Source: Teredinibacter waterburyi (lineage in GTDB: Bacteria > Pseudomonadota > Gammaproteobacteria > Pseudomonadales > Cellvibrionaceae). From it: a stretch of 64,000 nt of DNA. Positions 19,125-28,606 of the stretch are shown here, piece by piece. The position numbers and the translations under genes were made by a program. The notes below the pieces were generated by a model. The model was not told the origin of the DNA, ran no database searches, and was given only the letters and a program-made list of their open reading frames with translations. The stretch spans positions 124,001 to 188,000 of the forward strand of contig NZ_MRUH01000103.1 of the NCBI RefSeq assembly GCF_001922985.1, given 5' to 3'. Position 1 is the stretch's first letter. Every line of letters starts with the position of its first letter.

Positions 19125-19667
19125 ATGCGTTTTTTTTTACTATTGGCAGTGTCGGTTAGTGTATTGATTATGACGGCGTGTGGTGGCGGTGGTGGTAGCG
19201 ATTCGGACAGCAGCGATGAGTCCGCGTCATCAAGCAGTTCATCTTCCTCGAGTAGCTCTTCGTCCAGTAGTACCTCAAGTGGAAGTAGTGCGGCTAACGG
19301 TAGCCATAACCCGGGTAGCGACTGTTTAACGTCGGGCTGCCATTCGGCGAATGACGCGATGGCTTTTAGCGTGGCCGGTACAGTCTATCGCGCGGGCGGG
19401 TCTGCGCCGCAAACTAATGCGACTATTACTTTGTACACCCACAACACCAACACCATAGAGGCCGTGCTAAGCAGCGATGACAGTGGCAACTTCTATACCC
19501 AAGAACCACTAGAAGGAATTTTTACCGGCAATGGTTTTGTTACGGGTGTAGATGTTCATATTGCAACGCCAAACGGCAATCGCGAAATGCCGGGGGCTGT
19601 TTCAAATGGTTCCTGCAATAGTTGCCACAGTACCGCTGGTGGCAATGGCAAGATTACGGCGGGCTAG
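19125..19667 (+). CDS. Poly-serine lipoprotein with two c-type heme-binding motifs
   Basis: A 180-residue lipoprotein: signal peptide with lipobox MTAC (Cys19), five glycines, then a Ser/Thr linker (about residues 29-55) of the kind used by Cellvibrionaceae surface enzymes. The mature domain has CLTSGCH (Cys67, Cys72, His73; a CX4CH spacing) and CNSCH (Cys164, Cys167, His168; standard CXXCH). A beta-rich middle part (VAGTVYRAGG, GVDVHIATPN) resembles a small carboxypeptidase-regulatory-like fold. I infer an electron-carrying surface cytochrome-like protein, possibly linked to oxidative polysaccharide attack. Heme binding at the CX4CH site is uncertain. Confidence 0.75.
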   Translation: MRFFLLLAVSVSVLIMTACGGGGGSDSDSSDESASSSSSSSSSSSSSSSTSSGSSAANGSHNPGSDCLTSGCHSANDAMAFSVAGTVYRAGGSAPQTNATITLYTHNTNTIEAVLSSDDSGNFYTQEPLEGIFTGNGFVTGVDVHIATPNGNREMPGAVSNGSCNSCHSTAGGNGKITAG

Positions 19668-19697
19668 TTGACAGTCGTTAAGTGAAAGTCTGCGTAA

Positions 19698-19753
19698 CAA
19701 AAAAGCCCCCGCTTGGATTCAAGGTAATGTGAATCAGTGTGGGGGCTTTTTTG
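19698..19753. terminator. Bidirectional terminator
   Basis: AAAAAAGCCCCC at one end pairs with GGGGGCTTTTTT at the other, with a nested GATTC/GAATC hairpin. It separates the convergent heme-motif lipoprotein and cysteine synthase genes. Confidence 0.88.
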
Positions 19754-19770
19754 TGTTGGGCGCTTCCGGT

Positions 19771-20817
19771 TTAGGTGAACTGATACCCAGGTGTTGAGCG
19801 AGAAATGCCATCTTCTTCTTCGGTCATCTCGACCGCTACATCCGCAAACAAAGGTGTGGACAGATATCGCTCACCGGTGTCTGGCAGCATGCAAAGGATG
19901 TTGCTACCCGCAGGTGCTTGTTTTGCCAGCTCTAATGCCGCGGCGAAAGTCGCGCCGCCAGAGATCCCAACAAATAACCCTTCTTGGCGCGCGAGGTCTT
20001 TCGCACACTGAATTGATTGCTCGCCAGTGACTGGGATATTTAAATCAATATGGTGGTCGTTAACCACATCTTCGACCAGTTTTGGGATGAAATCCGGTGA
20101 CCAACCTTGAATTGGGTGCGGATTAAAACTGGGATGACCTGCAGCGGGTGAGCCGTCGGCATGCCTTTCTTGTTTAATGCCGCTGGCAATTTGCGCCGCG
20201 TTGGCCGGCTCTGTAACAACAATTTTAGTCTTCGGGCTTTCTGCTTTAAGTACGCGCGAAACACCGCGTAGGGTGCCACCTGTACCAGTTCCGGTTACCC
20301 AGTAATCTAACCCTATATCGCTAAAATCGCGCAGTATTTCAATTGCTGTGGTGCGTGAATGCATATCAGGGTTGGCTTCATTTTCAAATTGACGCGCTAA
20401 AAACCAACCGTTTTTATCCGCCAACTCTTTAGCTTTGTTTACCATCCCAGTGCCTTTTTGGGCAGCGGGTGTTAACACAACTTTAGCGCCTAAAAAGCGC
20501 ATAAGCTTACGTCGTTCGACGCTAAAGGTTTCGACCATAGTTACTACCAATGGGTAGCCTTTTTGAGCGCACACCATAGCAAGACCGATACCTGTGTTGC
20601 CGCTTGTTGCTTCTACTACCGTTTGGCCCGGCTTAAGCTCGCCGCTTTTTTCGGCCGCTTCAATAATGCCTAGCGCTAAACGGTCCTTTACCGAACTCAT
20701 TGGGTTAAATGCTTCAACTTTTACGTAAAGGTTAACGTTATCTGGTGCTAGTTTGTTTATTTTAACTACCGGTGTATTGCCAATGGTTTCGAGTATGTCG
20801 CGGTAACGTTTAGTCAT
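19771..20817 (-). CDS. Cysteine synthase (O-acetylserine sulfhydrylase)
   Basis: A 348-residue PLP enzyme making cysteine from O-acetylserine and sulfide. Motifs: NTPVVKINKL, the PLP lysine in SSVKDRLAL, the substrate loop TSGNTGIGLA and the phosphate-binding GTGTGGTLRG. Of three consecutive ATGs I prefer the third (20815-20817), because GGGAG then lies 7 nt upstream; it would be too close for the first. The family cannot be split confidently into CysK and CysM here, so no symbol is given. Confidence 0.93.
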   Translation of the reverse strand: MTKRYRDILETIGNTPVVKINKLAPDNVNLYVKVEAFNPMSSVKDRLALGIIEAAEKSGELKPGQTVVEATSGNTGIGLAMVCAQKGYPLVVTMVETFSVERRKLMRFLGAKVVLTPAAQKGTGMVNKAKELADKNGWFLARQFENEANPDMHSRTTAIEILRDFSDIGLDYWVTGTGTGGTLRGVSRVLKAESPKTKIVVTEPANAAQIASGIKQERHADGSPAAGHPSFNPHPIQGWSPDFIPKLVEDVVNDHHIDLNIPVTGEQSIQCAKDLARQEGLFVGISGGATFAAALELAKQAPAGSNILCMLPDTGERYLSTPLFADVAVEMTEEEDGISRSTPGYQFT

Positions 20818-20823
20818 CATCAT

Positions 20824-21247
20824 GCTCCCAATGAGTCGTTGTGGGTGGCGCTTTGGATTGTGGGTGCCTAGCTTAATCCATTTGCCGCATTTTTACACCG
20901 TTATTGACCGATTAGTTTGTAAGAGAAAGCCTACAAAAAAGATAGATATTAAGGCAATAATTCACAGACTTTGAAACGCTATTAAGCAGTAAAAAAAATA
21001 GCTGTACTAATGTTTATGTGCAGACATTTTACCTACCGACTTTAGTCTGTAAGCAAAAAAAAACGCTGTTTTATTCGCAAATAAAAAGGCGTTTAATGGC
21101 CTCCGTGTTGAACGGATTGCTTAGTATGCATTGATCAATACCGGTTGTACTTTCTGTGGAGTGCAGCCAACAGGAGCTTGCTAGTTGGAGTGCGGGGTTG
21201 CCAATCGATTAGCGGGCATTAGTTAATAAAGTAATGGATTAAGCCTT
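20824..21247. other. Intergenic region without recognised gene
   Basis: AT-rich, with several A-runs (for example 20993-21000 and 21056-21063). It must hold the divergent promoters of the cysteine synthase gene and the following secreted-protein pair, but I see no convincing operator, RNA or repeat. Confidence 0.5.
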
Positions 21248-22201
21248 ATGAAAATTATTCCCTTTTTCGGCCTGGTGGCCGCGTTTGTACTTGTCTCTAT
21301 ATGTGAGCAAAGTTTTGCTCACAGCGCCAACGATTCAGCGGATACAGGCATGTTGCCGCTGGTACACGACTCCAGTGCGATTGTATTCGGTAAAGTCATT
21401 GATATTGAATACAAAAACTCCGAACCCAGCAAGGAAGAGCCAACGGGGTTGCCACACACATTTGTTACCTATCAAATTGAAAAAGCCTTTCGCGGCAAGT
21501 TACGCGAGGAACGCTTAACTTTACGCTTCCCCGGTGGCGCGGATGGCGCGGGTGGATACTATATGGATACTAATACCCCAACCTTTTCCCGGGGTGAAAC
21601 CGATGTATTGTTTGTGCTCGGCGGAGAAGTGGAGGGCTGCCCGTTAGTTGATTGTGTTGAGGGGCGTTTTCGTATCTACGAAGATCAAGTGTATAACGCC
21701 TGGGGTGTGCCGGTTGTTGAGGTGCTTAAAGAATTAAAAATAGGTGGCAAGCCTCGCTTTGATTTAAACGTAATGGAAATTCCTCGGCCATCGTTTGAGC
21801 AAATAATGCAGCGTGAAGACTTTAAAGAAATTATCGAGTCCGATAAGTCGGCTAGCGGTATGACCTTAAAAGAAATGCGCGAAGTGTACGAAAAGGAAGC
21901 ACCTGAGTTTTACCACATTAGTTATGGCGTTGAAGGTGAAGTGGCCACGCCAGACGAGTCTAAAGATGGCGAAGTAACGCCTATGGAAATCTTTGGCAAG
22001 CCGCTGACTGTCGATGCATTTTTTGCCGCTCTTGAAGAACTTGCGAAGGAAGCAGAAGAACCACGCTTAGAAGTATTGTCGGCTAGTTCCGCTAAAGACT
22101 TTTATATCGCGCCACCAACAGTAGAAAAGCTGGAAGACAGCGAAGAGAAGGCAGCAGCCTATACGACTAAAGCCACACTAACCGTCGCTGACGGCAAATA
22201 G
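21248..22201 (+). CDS. Secreted protein of unknown function, partner of the metzincin gene
   Basis: A 317-residue exported protein: signal peptide MKIIPFFGLVAAFVLVSICE with cleavage near SFA-HS. A beta-rich domain of about 130 residues begins with DSSAIVFGKVIDIEY and continues through VTYQIEKAFRGKL and TDVLFVLGG; a charged, helical C-terminal half follows. The first domain resembles OB-like domains often found in proteins that accompany secreted proteases. It lies 11 nt before the metalloprotease gene, so they are probably one operon. I do not assign a function; an inhibitor, chaperone or substrate-binding partner is possible. Confidence 0.72.
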   Translation: MKIIPFFGLVAAFVLVSICEQSFAHSANDSADTGMLPLVHDSSAIVFGKVIDIEYKNSEPSKEEPTGLPHTFVTYQIEKAFRGKLREERLTLRFPGGADGAGGYYMDTNTPTFSRGETDVLFVLGGEVEGCPLVDCVEGRFRIYEDQVYNAWGVPVVEVLKELKIGGKPRFDLNVMEIPRPSFEQIMQREDFKEIIESDKSASGMTLKEMREVYEKEAPEFYHISYGVEGEVATPDESKDGEVTPMEIFGKPLTVDAFFAALEELAKEAEEPRLEVLSASSAKDFYIAPPTVEKLEDSEEKAAAYTTKATLTVADGK

Positions 22202-22212
22202 GGAGTAATGAA

Positions 22213-23307
22213 ATGAACGGAATCAAGACTTTTTTTGCAGTTGTGAGTTTGGTGCTATTAGCATCGCCTGCTTTCTCGGCTTCATGGTTGGAGTGTAATG
22301 GTGATAGTGGTAAAAAATTGCGTTGGAGTGGGAATTCAACCAGTGCAAGAATTAACACCATTAGTTTTTCGGGTAGCAACTTAACGGCAGCACAACGCGG
22401 CATTGATATGACCAATACCAATCCATCGCCGTTTAATATTAACCGTACAACCGAAACCGGCGGTGTTGGCTCGGGAAATGGACAAAATGAAATCTATGCG
22501 CAGAACATCTCGCCTCCAGGTGTAGCAAAGATGCGTTACCACTGCTATTGGCTGTTTGGTTGGCACTATGGCTTAGACGAAGTGGATATCGTTCTAGACA
22601 CGAGCATTAGTTGGACGTCATCGCAGGCTAAAACCAGTAACTCCGCCTATACCGGAACGCGTTCGCCAATCGATGCGGTAATTGTGCATGAAGCGGGTCA
22701 CTACCTAGGTTTGATGCATGTGAACTCGGAGTACAACGTTATGGGAGATTCTTGGCGGCATCACCACACCAATGGCAGTACTGCACGTAGTTATTTTGGT
22801 GAAGATGCGTCCCATGGAGCGCGCACGCTTTATGGCGACCAGAGTAGCTCGTTTCGTGATGTTTCGGTCTCTCATTGGCGTCGCACCGGCTCCAGTGGTG
22901 AGTACTCCAGTCACGGCCGTGTACGTGTTCGCAATAGCGCCAATAATGGCACGCTTGCCGGCATTACTATAAATGGCGAGCCGGGCTTTAGGGTTACTCG
23001 GGGCACGACTGTGCGACCTGAATTTACCATTGAGAATAACGGTAAGCAGTCTCACGCCAACGTCCAATACGGCATCTACATCTCGACCAACGACACCATA
23101 AGCACCTCGGACCGTCGCATTGGCGGTGGTGTGTTTGGCAATATTCACCCAGCAAATGTGATGACCACAACTGTTCCGGTTTATATCCCAACAGACCTTA
23201 ATGCGGGACAGGACTATTGGTTGGGCATTATTCTGGATGAGAACAATGTCATCTCGGAAGTAAGTGAATCTAATAACAAGACCTATACCCCCGTTAGAGT
23301 TCAGTAA
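22213..23307 (+). CDS. Secreted matrixin-like zinc metalloprotease with CARDB domain
   Basis: A 364-residue secreted protease. After a signal peptide (cleavage near FSA-SW), the catalytic domain ends in the metzincin zinc motif HEAGHYLGLMH (His159, Glu160, His163, His169) and the Met-turn YNVMG (Met177). The C-terminal part (about 245-364) is an Ig-like CARDB domain (PEFTIENNGKQSHANVQYGIYISTN, of which only the pattern matters) ending in VSESNNKTYT. A GGGAG site precedes the ATG at 22213; an ATG five bases earlier is out of frame and stops at once. It follows its unknown partner gene closely. Confidence 0.88.
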   Translation: MNGIKTFFAVVSLVLLASPAFSASWLECNGDSGKKLRWSGNSTSARINTISFSGSNLTAAQRGIDMTNTNPSPFNINRTTETGGVGSGNGQNEIYAQNISPPGVAKMRYHCYWLFGWHYGLDEVDIVLDTSISWTSSQAKTSNSAYTGTRSPIDAVIVHEAGHYLGLMHVNSEYNVMGDSWRHHHTNGSTARSYFGEDASHGARTLYGDQSSSFRDVSVSHWRRTGSSGEYSSHGRVRVRNSANNGTLAGITINGEPGFRVTRGTTVRPEFTIENNGKQSHANVQYGIYISTNDTISTSDRRIGGGVFGNIHPANVMTTTVPVYIPTDLNAGQDYWLGIILDENNVISEVSESNNKTYTPVRVQ

Positions 23308-23352
23308 TTTGCGGCTAGATTGCGGCAGGGATGCCGACATCGCGATAAAAAG

Positions 23353-23385
23353 CAGGGCAGTTGGCAGGGAATGCCAATTGCCCTG
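23353..23385. terminator. Strong hairpin after the metalloprotease gene
   Basis: Arms CAGGGCAGTTGGCA and TGCCAATTGCCCTG pair over 14 positions with one G-T, around loop GGGAA. Only three T follow on the plus strand; the A-run before it gives a better T-run on the minus strand. Terminator function is probable. The remaining bases between 23308 and 23612 hold only the typA promoter region. Confidence 0.6.
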
Positions 23386-23612
23386 TTTGCGTGTAGATAG
23401 CGAGATTTTAGTCTCAATAGGCTATGTCTGCTGACTTGCGGGCATGACGTTGGCTGCACGAACATCGCTAATCGGCCAAAGCCGCGCGCCAAAAAACGTC
23501 AAATACTACGATTGATCATAAAATAGCTGTTTTCCCATCCTCGCGGGCGCTATAATGCGCGCCGTTTGACCCCCCTTTAGGCATTTCCGCCCGCATTTAT
23601 GAGGCTCCCCCT

Positions 23613-25430
23613 GTGATAGAAAAGTTGCGCAATATTGCCATTATTGCCCACGTTGACCATGGCAAAACCACGCTTGTAGATAAGCTTTTAAAGCAATCCG
23701 GTACCTTGGACCGTCGTGATGAAGGCTCAGAGCGCATCATGGATTCCAGTGATCAGGAGCGCGAACGAGGCATTACCATTCTCGCGAAAAACACCGCTAT
23801 TCGCTGGAATGACTACCGTATCAACATCGTGGATACCCCAGGACACGCCGATTTTGGCGGTGAAGTGGAGCGCGTACTTTCGATGGTGGACAGCGTATTG
23901 CTATTGGTTGATGCGGTTGATGGCCCTATGCCACAAACCCGTTTCGTAACCAGTAAAGCCTTTGAAAAAGGTTTGAACCCAATTGTTGTTATCAACAAGG
24001 TTGACCGCCCCGGCGCTCGCCCAGATTGGGTTATGGATCAGGTGTTCGACTTATTCGACCGCTTGGGTGCTACCGATGAGCAGTTAGATTTCCCTGTGAT
24101 CTATGCTTCGGCCTTGAACGGCATCGCCGGTCTCGACCAAGATAACCTAGCGGAAGATATGACGCCGTTGTTCCAGTTGATTGTCGACAAAGTTAAGGCG
24201 CCAGAAGTTGAAATTGATGGCCCTTTCCAGATGCAGATTTCGGCACTGGACTACAACAGCTACGTTGGTGTAATTGGTGTTGGTCGCATTAAACGCGGTC
24301 GATTAAAGCCTAGCCAGCAAATCGTCGTTGTTGATAAAGACGGAAAAACCCGTAAAGCCAAGGTGCTGCAAGTTATGGGGTATCACGGCCTGGAGCGAGT
24401 TGATACCGATGAGGCAAATGCTGGTGATATCGTTTGTATTACCGGTGTAGATAAACTCAGTATCTCCGATACCTTGTGTAGCCCAGAAACGATTGAAGCA
24501 CTTCCCGCTTTGACTGTGGATGAGCCAACCGTGAGCATGACCTTCCAGGTAAATGATTCACCATTCGCCGGTTTAGAAGGTAAGTTCATTACTTCGCGTA
24601 ATATCAAAGACCGCTTGGATCAAGAGCTAATTCACAACGTTGCTTTACGTGTAAAGCAAGGTGATACGCCAGACAAGTTCAAAGTGTCTGGTCGCGGTGA
24701 ATTACACCTATCTGTGCTTATTGAAAATATGCGTCGCGAAGGCTTTGAGCTGGGTGTGTCTCGTCCAGAAGTTATTCAGAAAGAAGTCGATGGCGAAATT
24801 CACGAGCCCTACGAGCAAGTGGTTATTGATGTTGAAGAACAGCATCAAGGTTCGATTATGGAAGCCCTGGGTTTGCGTAAAGCCGAATTGACCAACATGG
24901 AACTCGATGGTAAAGGACGTGTGAAGCTAGAGTTTTTAGTGCCTTCTCGCGGCTTGATTGGTTTCCGTGGTTTATTCCTAACACTCACATCTGGCTCTGG
25001 CATCATGACCAGTATTTTTGATCACTACGGCCCTGTTAAAGAAGGCGAAGTGACCAAGCGTCAGAACGGTGTATTGGTTAGTATGGTTAAGGGTAAAACC
25101 TTGGCATACGGTTTGTTTAACTTGCAGGATCGCGGCCGCTTATTTTTGGGTCACGGCGCTGAGGTTTATGAAGGTCAGGTGGTTGGTATCCACTCTCGCG
25201 ATAACGACCTTGTAGTAAACCCAACCAAAGCTAAGCAGCTAAACAATATCCGCGCAGCAGGTACGGATGAAGCACTTACCCTTACTCCACCGATTCGTCA
25301 TACTTTGGAGCAGGCGCTCGAGTTTATTGAAGATGATGAGCTGGTAGAAGTAACGCCGGTTAGTATTCGTATACGTAAAAAGTTATTGTTAGAAAATGAA
25401 CGCAAGCGCGCGAAAAACGCCGCGAAGTAG
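23613..25430 (+). CDS. typA: Ribosome-associated GTPase TypA/BipA
   Basis: A translational GTPase of the EF-G family, 605 residues, the normal length. It has the G1 loop [10 protein letters not shown] (12-21), [22 protein letters not shown] and NKVDRP, then EF-G-like domains III and V and the TypA-specific C-terminal domain with SRGLIGFRG. It acts on the 50S subunit in assembly and stress adaptation. Translation begins at a GTG (23613), with GAGG upstream, because [11 protein letters not shown] matches the family start exactly. Confidence 0.97.
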   Translation: MIEKLRNIAIIAHVDHGKTTLVDKLLKQSGTLDRRDEGSERIMDSSDQERERGITILAKNTAIRWNDYRINIVDTPGHADFGGEVERVLSMVDSVLLLVDAVDGPMPQTRFVTSKAFEKGLNPIVVINKVDRPGARPDWVMDQVFDLFDRLGATDEQLDFPVIYASALNGIAGLDQDNLAEDMTPLFQLIVDKVKAPEVEIDGPFQMQISALDYNSYVGVIGVGRIKRGRLKPSQQIVVVDKDGKTRKAKVLQVMGYHGLERVDTDEANAGDIVCITGVDKLSISDTLCSPETIEALPALTVDEPTVSMTFQVNDSPFAGLEGKFITSRNIKDRLDQELIHNVALRVKQGDTPDKFKVSGRGELHLSVLIENMRREGFELGVSRPEVIQKEVDGEIHEPYEQVVIDVEEQHQGSIMEALGLRKAELTNMELDGKGRVKLEFLVPSRGLIGFRGLFLTLTSGSGIMTSIFDHYGPVKEGEVTKRQNGVLVSMVKGKTLAYGLFNLQDRGRLFLGHGAEVYEGQVVGIHSRDNDLVVNPTKAKQLNNIRAAGTDEALTLTPPIRHTLEQALEFIEDDELVEVTPVSIRIRKKLLLENERKRAKNAAK

Positions 25431-25448
25431 TTTGTTTGAATGCAATAC

Positions 25449-25482
25449 TAAAAAGCCCATCTAAGTGATGGGCTTTTTTTTA
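25449..25482. terminator. Terminator between typA and recQ
   Basis: AAAAGCCCATC / GATGGGCTTTTTTTT hairpin; eight T on the plus strand and A-run on the other side, so it can serve both convergent genes. Confidence 0.9.
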
Positions 25483-25516
25483 CTCGAAATTTAATACCGC
25501 CAAGTGAGTTTATTAA

Positions 25517-27373
25517 TTACATCTCGCCGCGATACTCAAACTCGCGAATAACATCTAAAAATGCCTCGCCATAGGCTTCGAGTTTTCGGTCACCAATGCC
25601 GCTAATGGAAATAAGCTCTACATCGGTTAACGGCTTCTTCGATAGTAATTCTTTCAGTGTCGCATCGTGGAAAATAACATAGGGTGGCACGCCATGCTCA
25701 TCGGCGAGGTCTTTGCGGCACTTGCGCAGCGCATTCCAAAGCGGTAGATCCTCATCGCCGATATCGGCCATTACCTTGCGTGTTGCACGGGCTTTTTCTG
25801 GGGCCTTATCGCGTCGCAGTTCAATGGATTTTTCACCGCGTAGAATTTCTCGGCAGGGTTCCGTTAAGCGCAAGCTACCATAGCCATCTGGGTCTACGTC
25901 TAAATACCCCAGTGCGACCAACTGTCGAAAAATAGACCGCCAATCATTAATCGTTAAATGTTTGCCAATGCCGTAGGTCGATAATGCTTGATGACCAAAC
26001 TGACGAACTTTTTCGTTTTCACTGCCACGCAAAATATCAATCATATGGGAAGCACCAAAGCGCTGGCCGCTGCGATAGACACAGCTTAACGCCATGCGCA
26101 CAGCTTCGGTGGCGTTCCAAGTATCGGCGGGTGTTAGGCAGTTATCGCAATTGCCGCAGGGGTTGACTAGAGTATCGCCAAAATAGCGTAGTAATACTTG
26201 TCGCCGACAGCTAGTGATTTCACATAAGCCAAGCATGGCATTCAAGCGTTGTTGTTCATTGCGCTTAAAATTATCGTTGCCATCCGAGCTCGCCATCATT
26301 TGTCGTAGCTTTACAATATCTTCTAGGCCATAGAGCAGCAGTGCTGTTGCCGGTTCGCCATCGCGGCCGCCACGGCCGGTTTCTTGATAATAGGCTTCGA
26401 TGCTTTTTGGCATATCCAAATGTACGACAAAACGCACATCGGGTTTATCGATACCCATACCAAAGGCGATAGTCGCGACAATAATAACGCTCTCTTCGCG
26501 TAAGAAACGGGTTTGATTACTTGCACGCGTGGCAGCGGGTAGACCAGCGTGATAAGGCAGTGCGTGAAAGCCTTGGGTGCATAACCATTCAGCGGTTTCC
26601 TCGACTTTCTTACGTGATAAGCAGTAGACGACACCGGCACTATCTTTGTGTTCACTCTGCAGAAAATCGAGAAGTTGTAGTTTTGGTTTATTCTTTTGGT
26701 TAATACGGTACTGAATGTTGGGGCGGTCGAAGCCAGCGATAAATTGCTGCGCGTTCTCCAAACTCAAGCGGCTAATAATTTCGGCGCGAGTGCGCTCGTC
26801 GGCCGTCGCGGTGAGGGCGATGCGCGGCACCTGTGGAAAGGCTTCATGGAGAATATTAAGTTTTAGATAATCTGAGCGGAAATCATGCCCCCACTGAGCA
26901 ACGCAGTGAGCTTCATCAATTGCGAATAAGGCGATGGGGGACTGCTGCAACAGCGCCAGCGTACGAGGCTGAATTAAGCGCTCGGGCGCGATATAAATCA
27001 GATCGATCTCACCTTCGCGCAGCGCATTCTCGGTTTGCCACGCAGTGTTAGCGTCGAGTGTAGAGTTTAGGTAACCGGCGCGAACACCGAGTTCCTTTAG
27101 CGCATTAACCTGATCTTCCATTAATGCGATAAGTGGTGAAATAACCACACCGACACCCGCGCGAGCGAGCGCGGGAATCTGGTAGCACAGAGATTTTCCG
27201 CCGCCGGTCGGCATAATAACCAAGGCGTCTTGTCCGGCGCAGACACTGTTAATAATGTCTGCCTGGGAGCCGCGAAACTCGGGGTAGCCGAATACATGCT
27301 GCAACAACGCTTGTGGGTCGGTGCTGCTATCAGGGGGTGTATCGGATGCGCTGCCGTGCTTATCGTCTAGCAA
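25517..27373 (-). CDS. recQ: ATP-dependent DNA helicase RecQ
   Basis: A 618-residue superfamily 2 helicase acting in recombination repair and replication restart. Motifs in order: Walker [13 protein letters not shown] (54-65), DEAHC (153-157), [12 protein letters not shown], the zinc-binding cysteine cluster CEITSCRRQ with CGNCDNC, a winged helix and a C-terminal HRDC domain. The only in-frame start upstream of the conserved region is a TTG at 27371-27373, since a TAG lies four codons earlier. No clear ribosome site is visible, so the start is less sure than the identity. Confidence 0.95.
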   Translation of the reverse strand: MLDDKHGSASDTPPDSSTDPQALLQHVFGYPEFRGSQADIINSVCAGQDALVIMPTGGGKSLCYQIPALARAGVGVVISPLIALMEDQVNALKELGVRAGYLNSTLDANTAWQTENALREGEIDLIYIAPERLIQPRTLALLQQSPIALFAIDEAHCVAQWGHDFRSDYLKLNILHEAFPQVPRIALTATADERTRAEIISRLSLENAQQFIAGFDRPNIQYRINQKNKPKLQLLDFLQSEHKDSAGVVYCLSRKKVEETAEWLCTQGFHALPYHAGLPAATRASNQTRFLREESVIIVATIAFGMGIDKPDVRFVVHLDMPKSIEAYYQETGRGGRDGEPATALLLYGLEDIVKLRQMMASSDGNDNFKRNEQQRLNAMLGLCEITSCRRQVLLRYFGDTLVNPCGNCDNCLTPADTWNATEAVRMALSCVYRSGQRFGASHMIDILRGSENEKVRQFGHQALSTYGIGKHLTINDWRSIFRQLVALGYLDVDPDGYGSLRLTEPCREILRGEKSIELRRDKAPEKARATRKVMADIGDEDLPLWNALRKCRKDLADEHGVPPYVIFHDATLKELLSKKPLTDVELISISGIGDRKLEAYGEAFLDVIREFEYRGEM

Positions 27374-27415
27374 AACAAGCGGCTATCAAAATCAGTTATT
27401 AACATAATGGAATGG

Positions 27416-28333
27416 CTAAGGTACTGCGTGACCGGTTGAAGCTTCCCAAATACGGTACCACTGCTCCCGATTAAGCGTAAGGTTCGCGGCTTGTACGGCG
27501 ACTTTCACGCGCTCAATTTTACTTGTACCTAGCAGCGGCAATGCATTCCCTGGCAAGGTGAGTGCCCATGCATAAACGACTGGTTCAATATCGCTGAGGT
27601 TACATTCGTCGGCGACTATTCGCAGGGCATCGTGCAGGCGTTGGCTGCGCTCGTCGTTCGGCGTCATTAAGCGGCCACCACCCAAACAAGACCAAAGCAT
27701 AGGCGCAACCCCGTGGCGCGCACACTGGTCGAGCAAACCGTTTTCTAATGGTTCCATATACAGGGGCGAAAATTCGATCTGGTTGGTAACCAGTCCTTCG
27801 GGAATTAGCGCTTTAACGGCTTTTTGCAAAAGCTCAAACTGATCCGTTGTAAAATTAGATACGCCGAAATAACGAACCTTACCGGCTTGCTTAAGTTGTA
27901 AAAACTTTTCCGCAACCTCGTTGGCGTTCATTAAAAAATCGGGGCGGTGGATTAACAGTACGTCGATATATTCGGTACCGAGCTTGTTTAAAGAGGCATC
28001 GACTGATTGCTGAATCGCCGCGGCACTACTGTCGTAATGGTTTACCGCCTTCGCGCCAAGTTCTCCAAATCCACAGGGACGAATACCGCATTTAGTTACA
28101 ATCTCGAGCTTCTCGCGTATAGCGCTATCGAGTGCCAAGGCTTCGCCAAAAGGTTGTTCACTGTTATATACCATGGCGTGATCTACGGTGGTTATACCCA
28201 TCTCGAGGGACTGCTCAATAAAGCCGAGGACTTGTTGCGGCGTCATGCCCCAGTTCTTTAGTCGCCAGTAGCCTGCGATGAGTTTAGAAACTTCTGGCCC
28301 TTGGGCAGACATACGGGTGCGTGAAACAGTCAT
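27416..28333 (-). CDS. Aldo/keto reductase, YdhF-like
   Basis: A 305-residue NAD(P)H-dependent oxidoreductase with a TIM-barrel fold. The catalytic tetrad is visible: Asp and Tyr in TTVDHAMVYNSE, Lys in IVTKCGIRP and His in VLLIHRPDF. GVSNFT and the C-terminal LLGTSKIERV contribute cofactor binding. The start is the ATG at 28331-28333 with AGGAGA eight bases upstream, rather than a TTG two codons earlier. The substrate is unknown. It lies 42 bp upstream of recQ in the same direction. Confidence 0.9.
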   Translation of the reverse strand: MTVSRTRMSAQGPEVSKLIAGYWRLKNWGMTPQQVLGFIEQSLEMGITTVDHAMVYNSEQPFGEALALDSAIREKLEIVTKCGIRPCGFGELGAKAVNHYDSSAAAIQQSVDASLNKLGTEYIDVLLIHRPDFLMNANEVAEKFLQLKQAGKVRYFGVSNFTTDQFELLQKAVKALIPEGLVTNQIEFSPLYMEPLENGLLDQCARHGVAPMLWSCLGGGRLMTPNDERSQRLHDALRIVADECNLSDIEPVVYAWALTLPGNALPLLGTSKIERVKVAVQAANLTLNREQWYRIWEASTGHAVP

Positions 28334-28485
28334 TGGCAATTCTCCTAAGATCGATGGTGCAGAATTGTAGCAGTTGCTACACCGCGTCGCGACCTAAGAA
28401 TCCCCGCCGTTTTCAGCGACTTAGGCCACTTACTTGTCGTAAGTTTCACCACGCATGTGCTGCCTTTTAGCGACTGCAAATAAAA

Positions 28486-28503
28486 CTGTCATCATTTGGT
28501 CAA
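28486..28503 (+). promoter_or_regulatory. Possible Pho box upstream of the GDPD gene
   Basis: CTGTCAT-CATT-TGGTCAA has two 7-mers spaced by four bases like the PhoB box, with GTCA conserved in both. A CATAAA -10-like element follows after eight bases. Phosphate control of a glycerophosphodiesterase would make sense. The match is partial. Confidence 0.4.
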
Positions 28504-28606
28504 GTGAACAGCATAAAAAAGACAAATAAACGCTATACCCTCTGCCCGTTGCTTCATCACGTGTATACCTATAGCGACTTTACTTATCTAATAACGAGGG
28601 ATAAAA

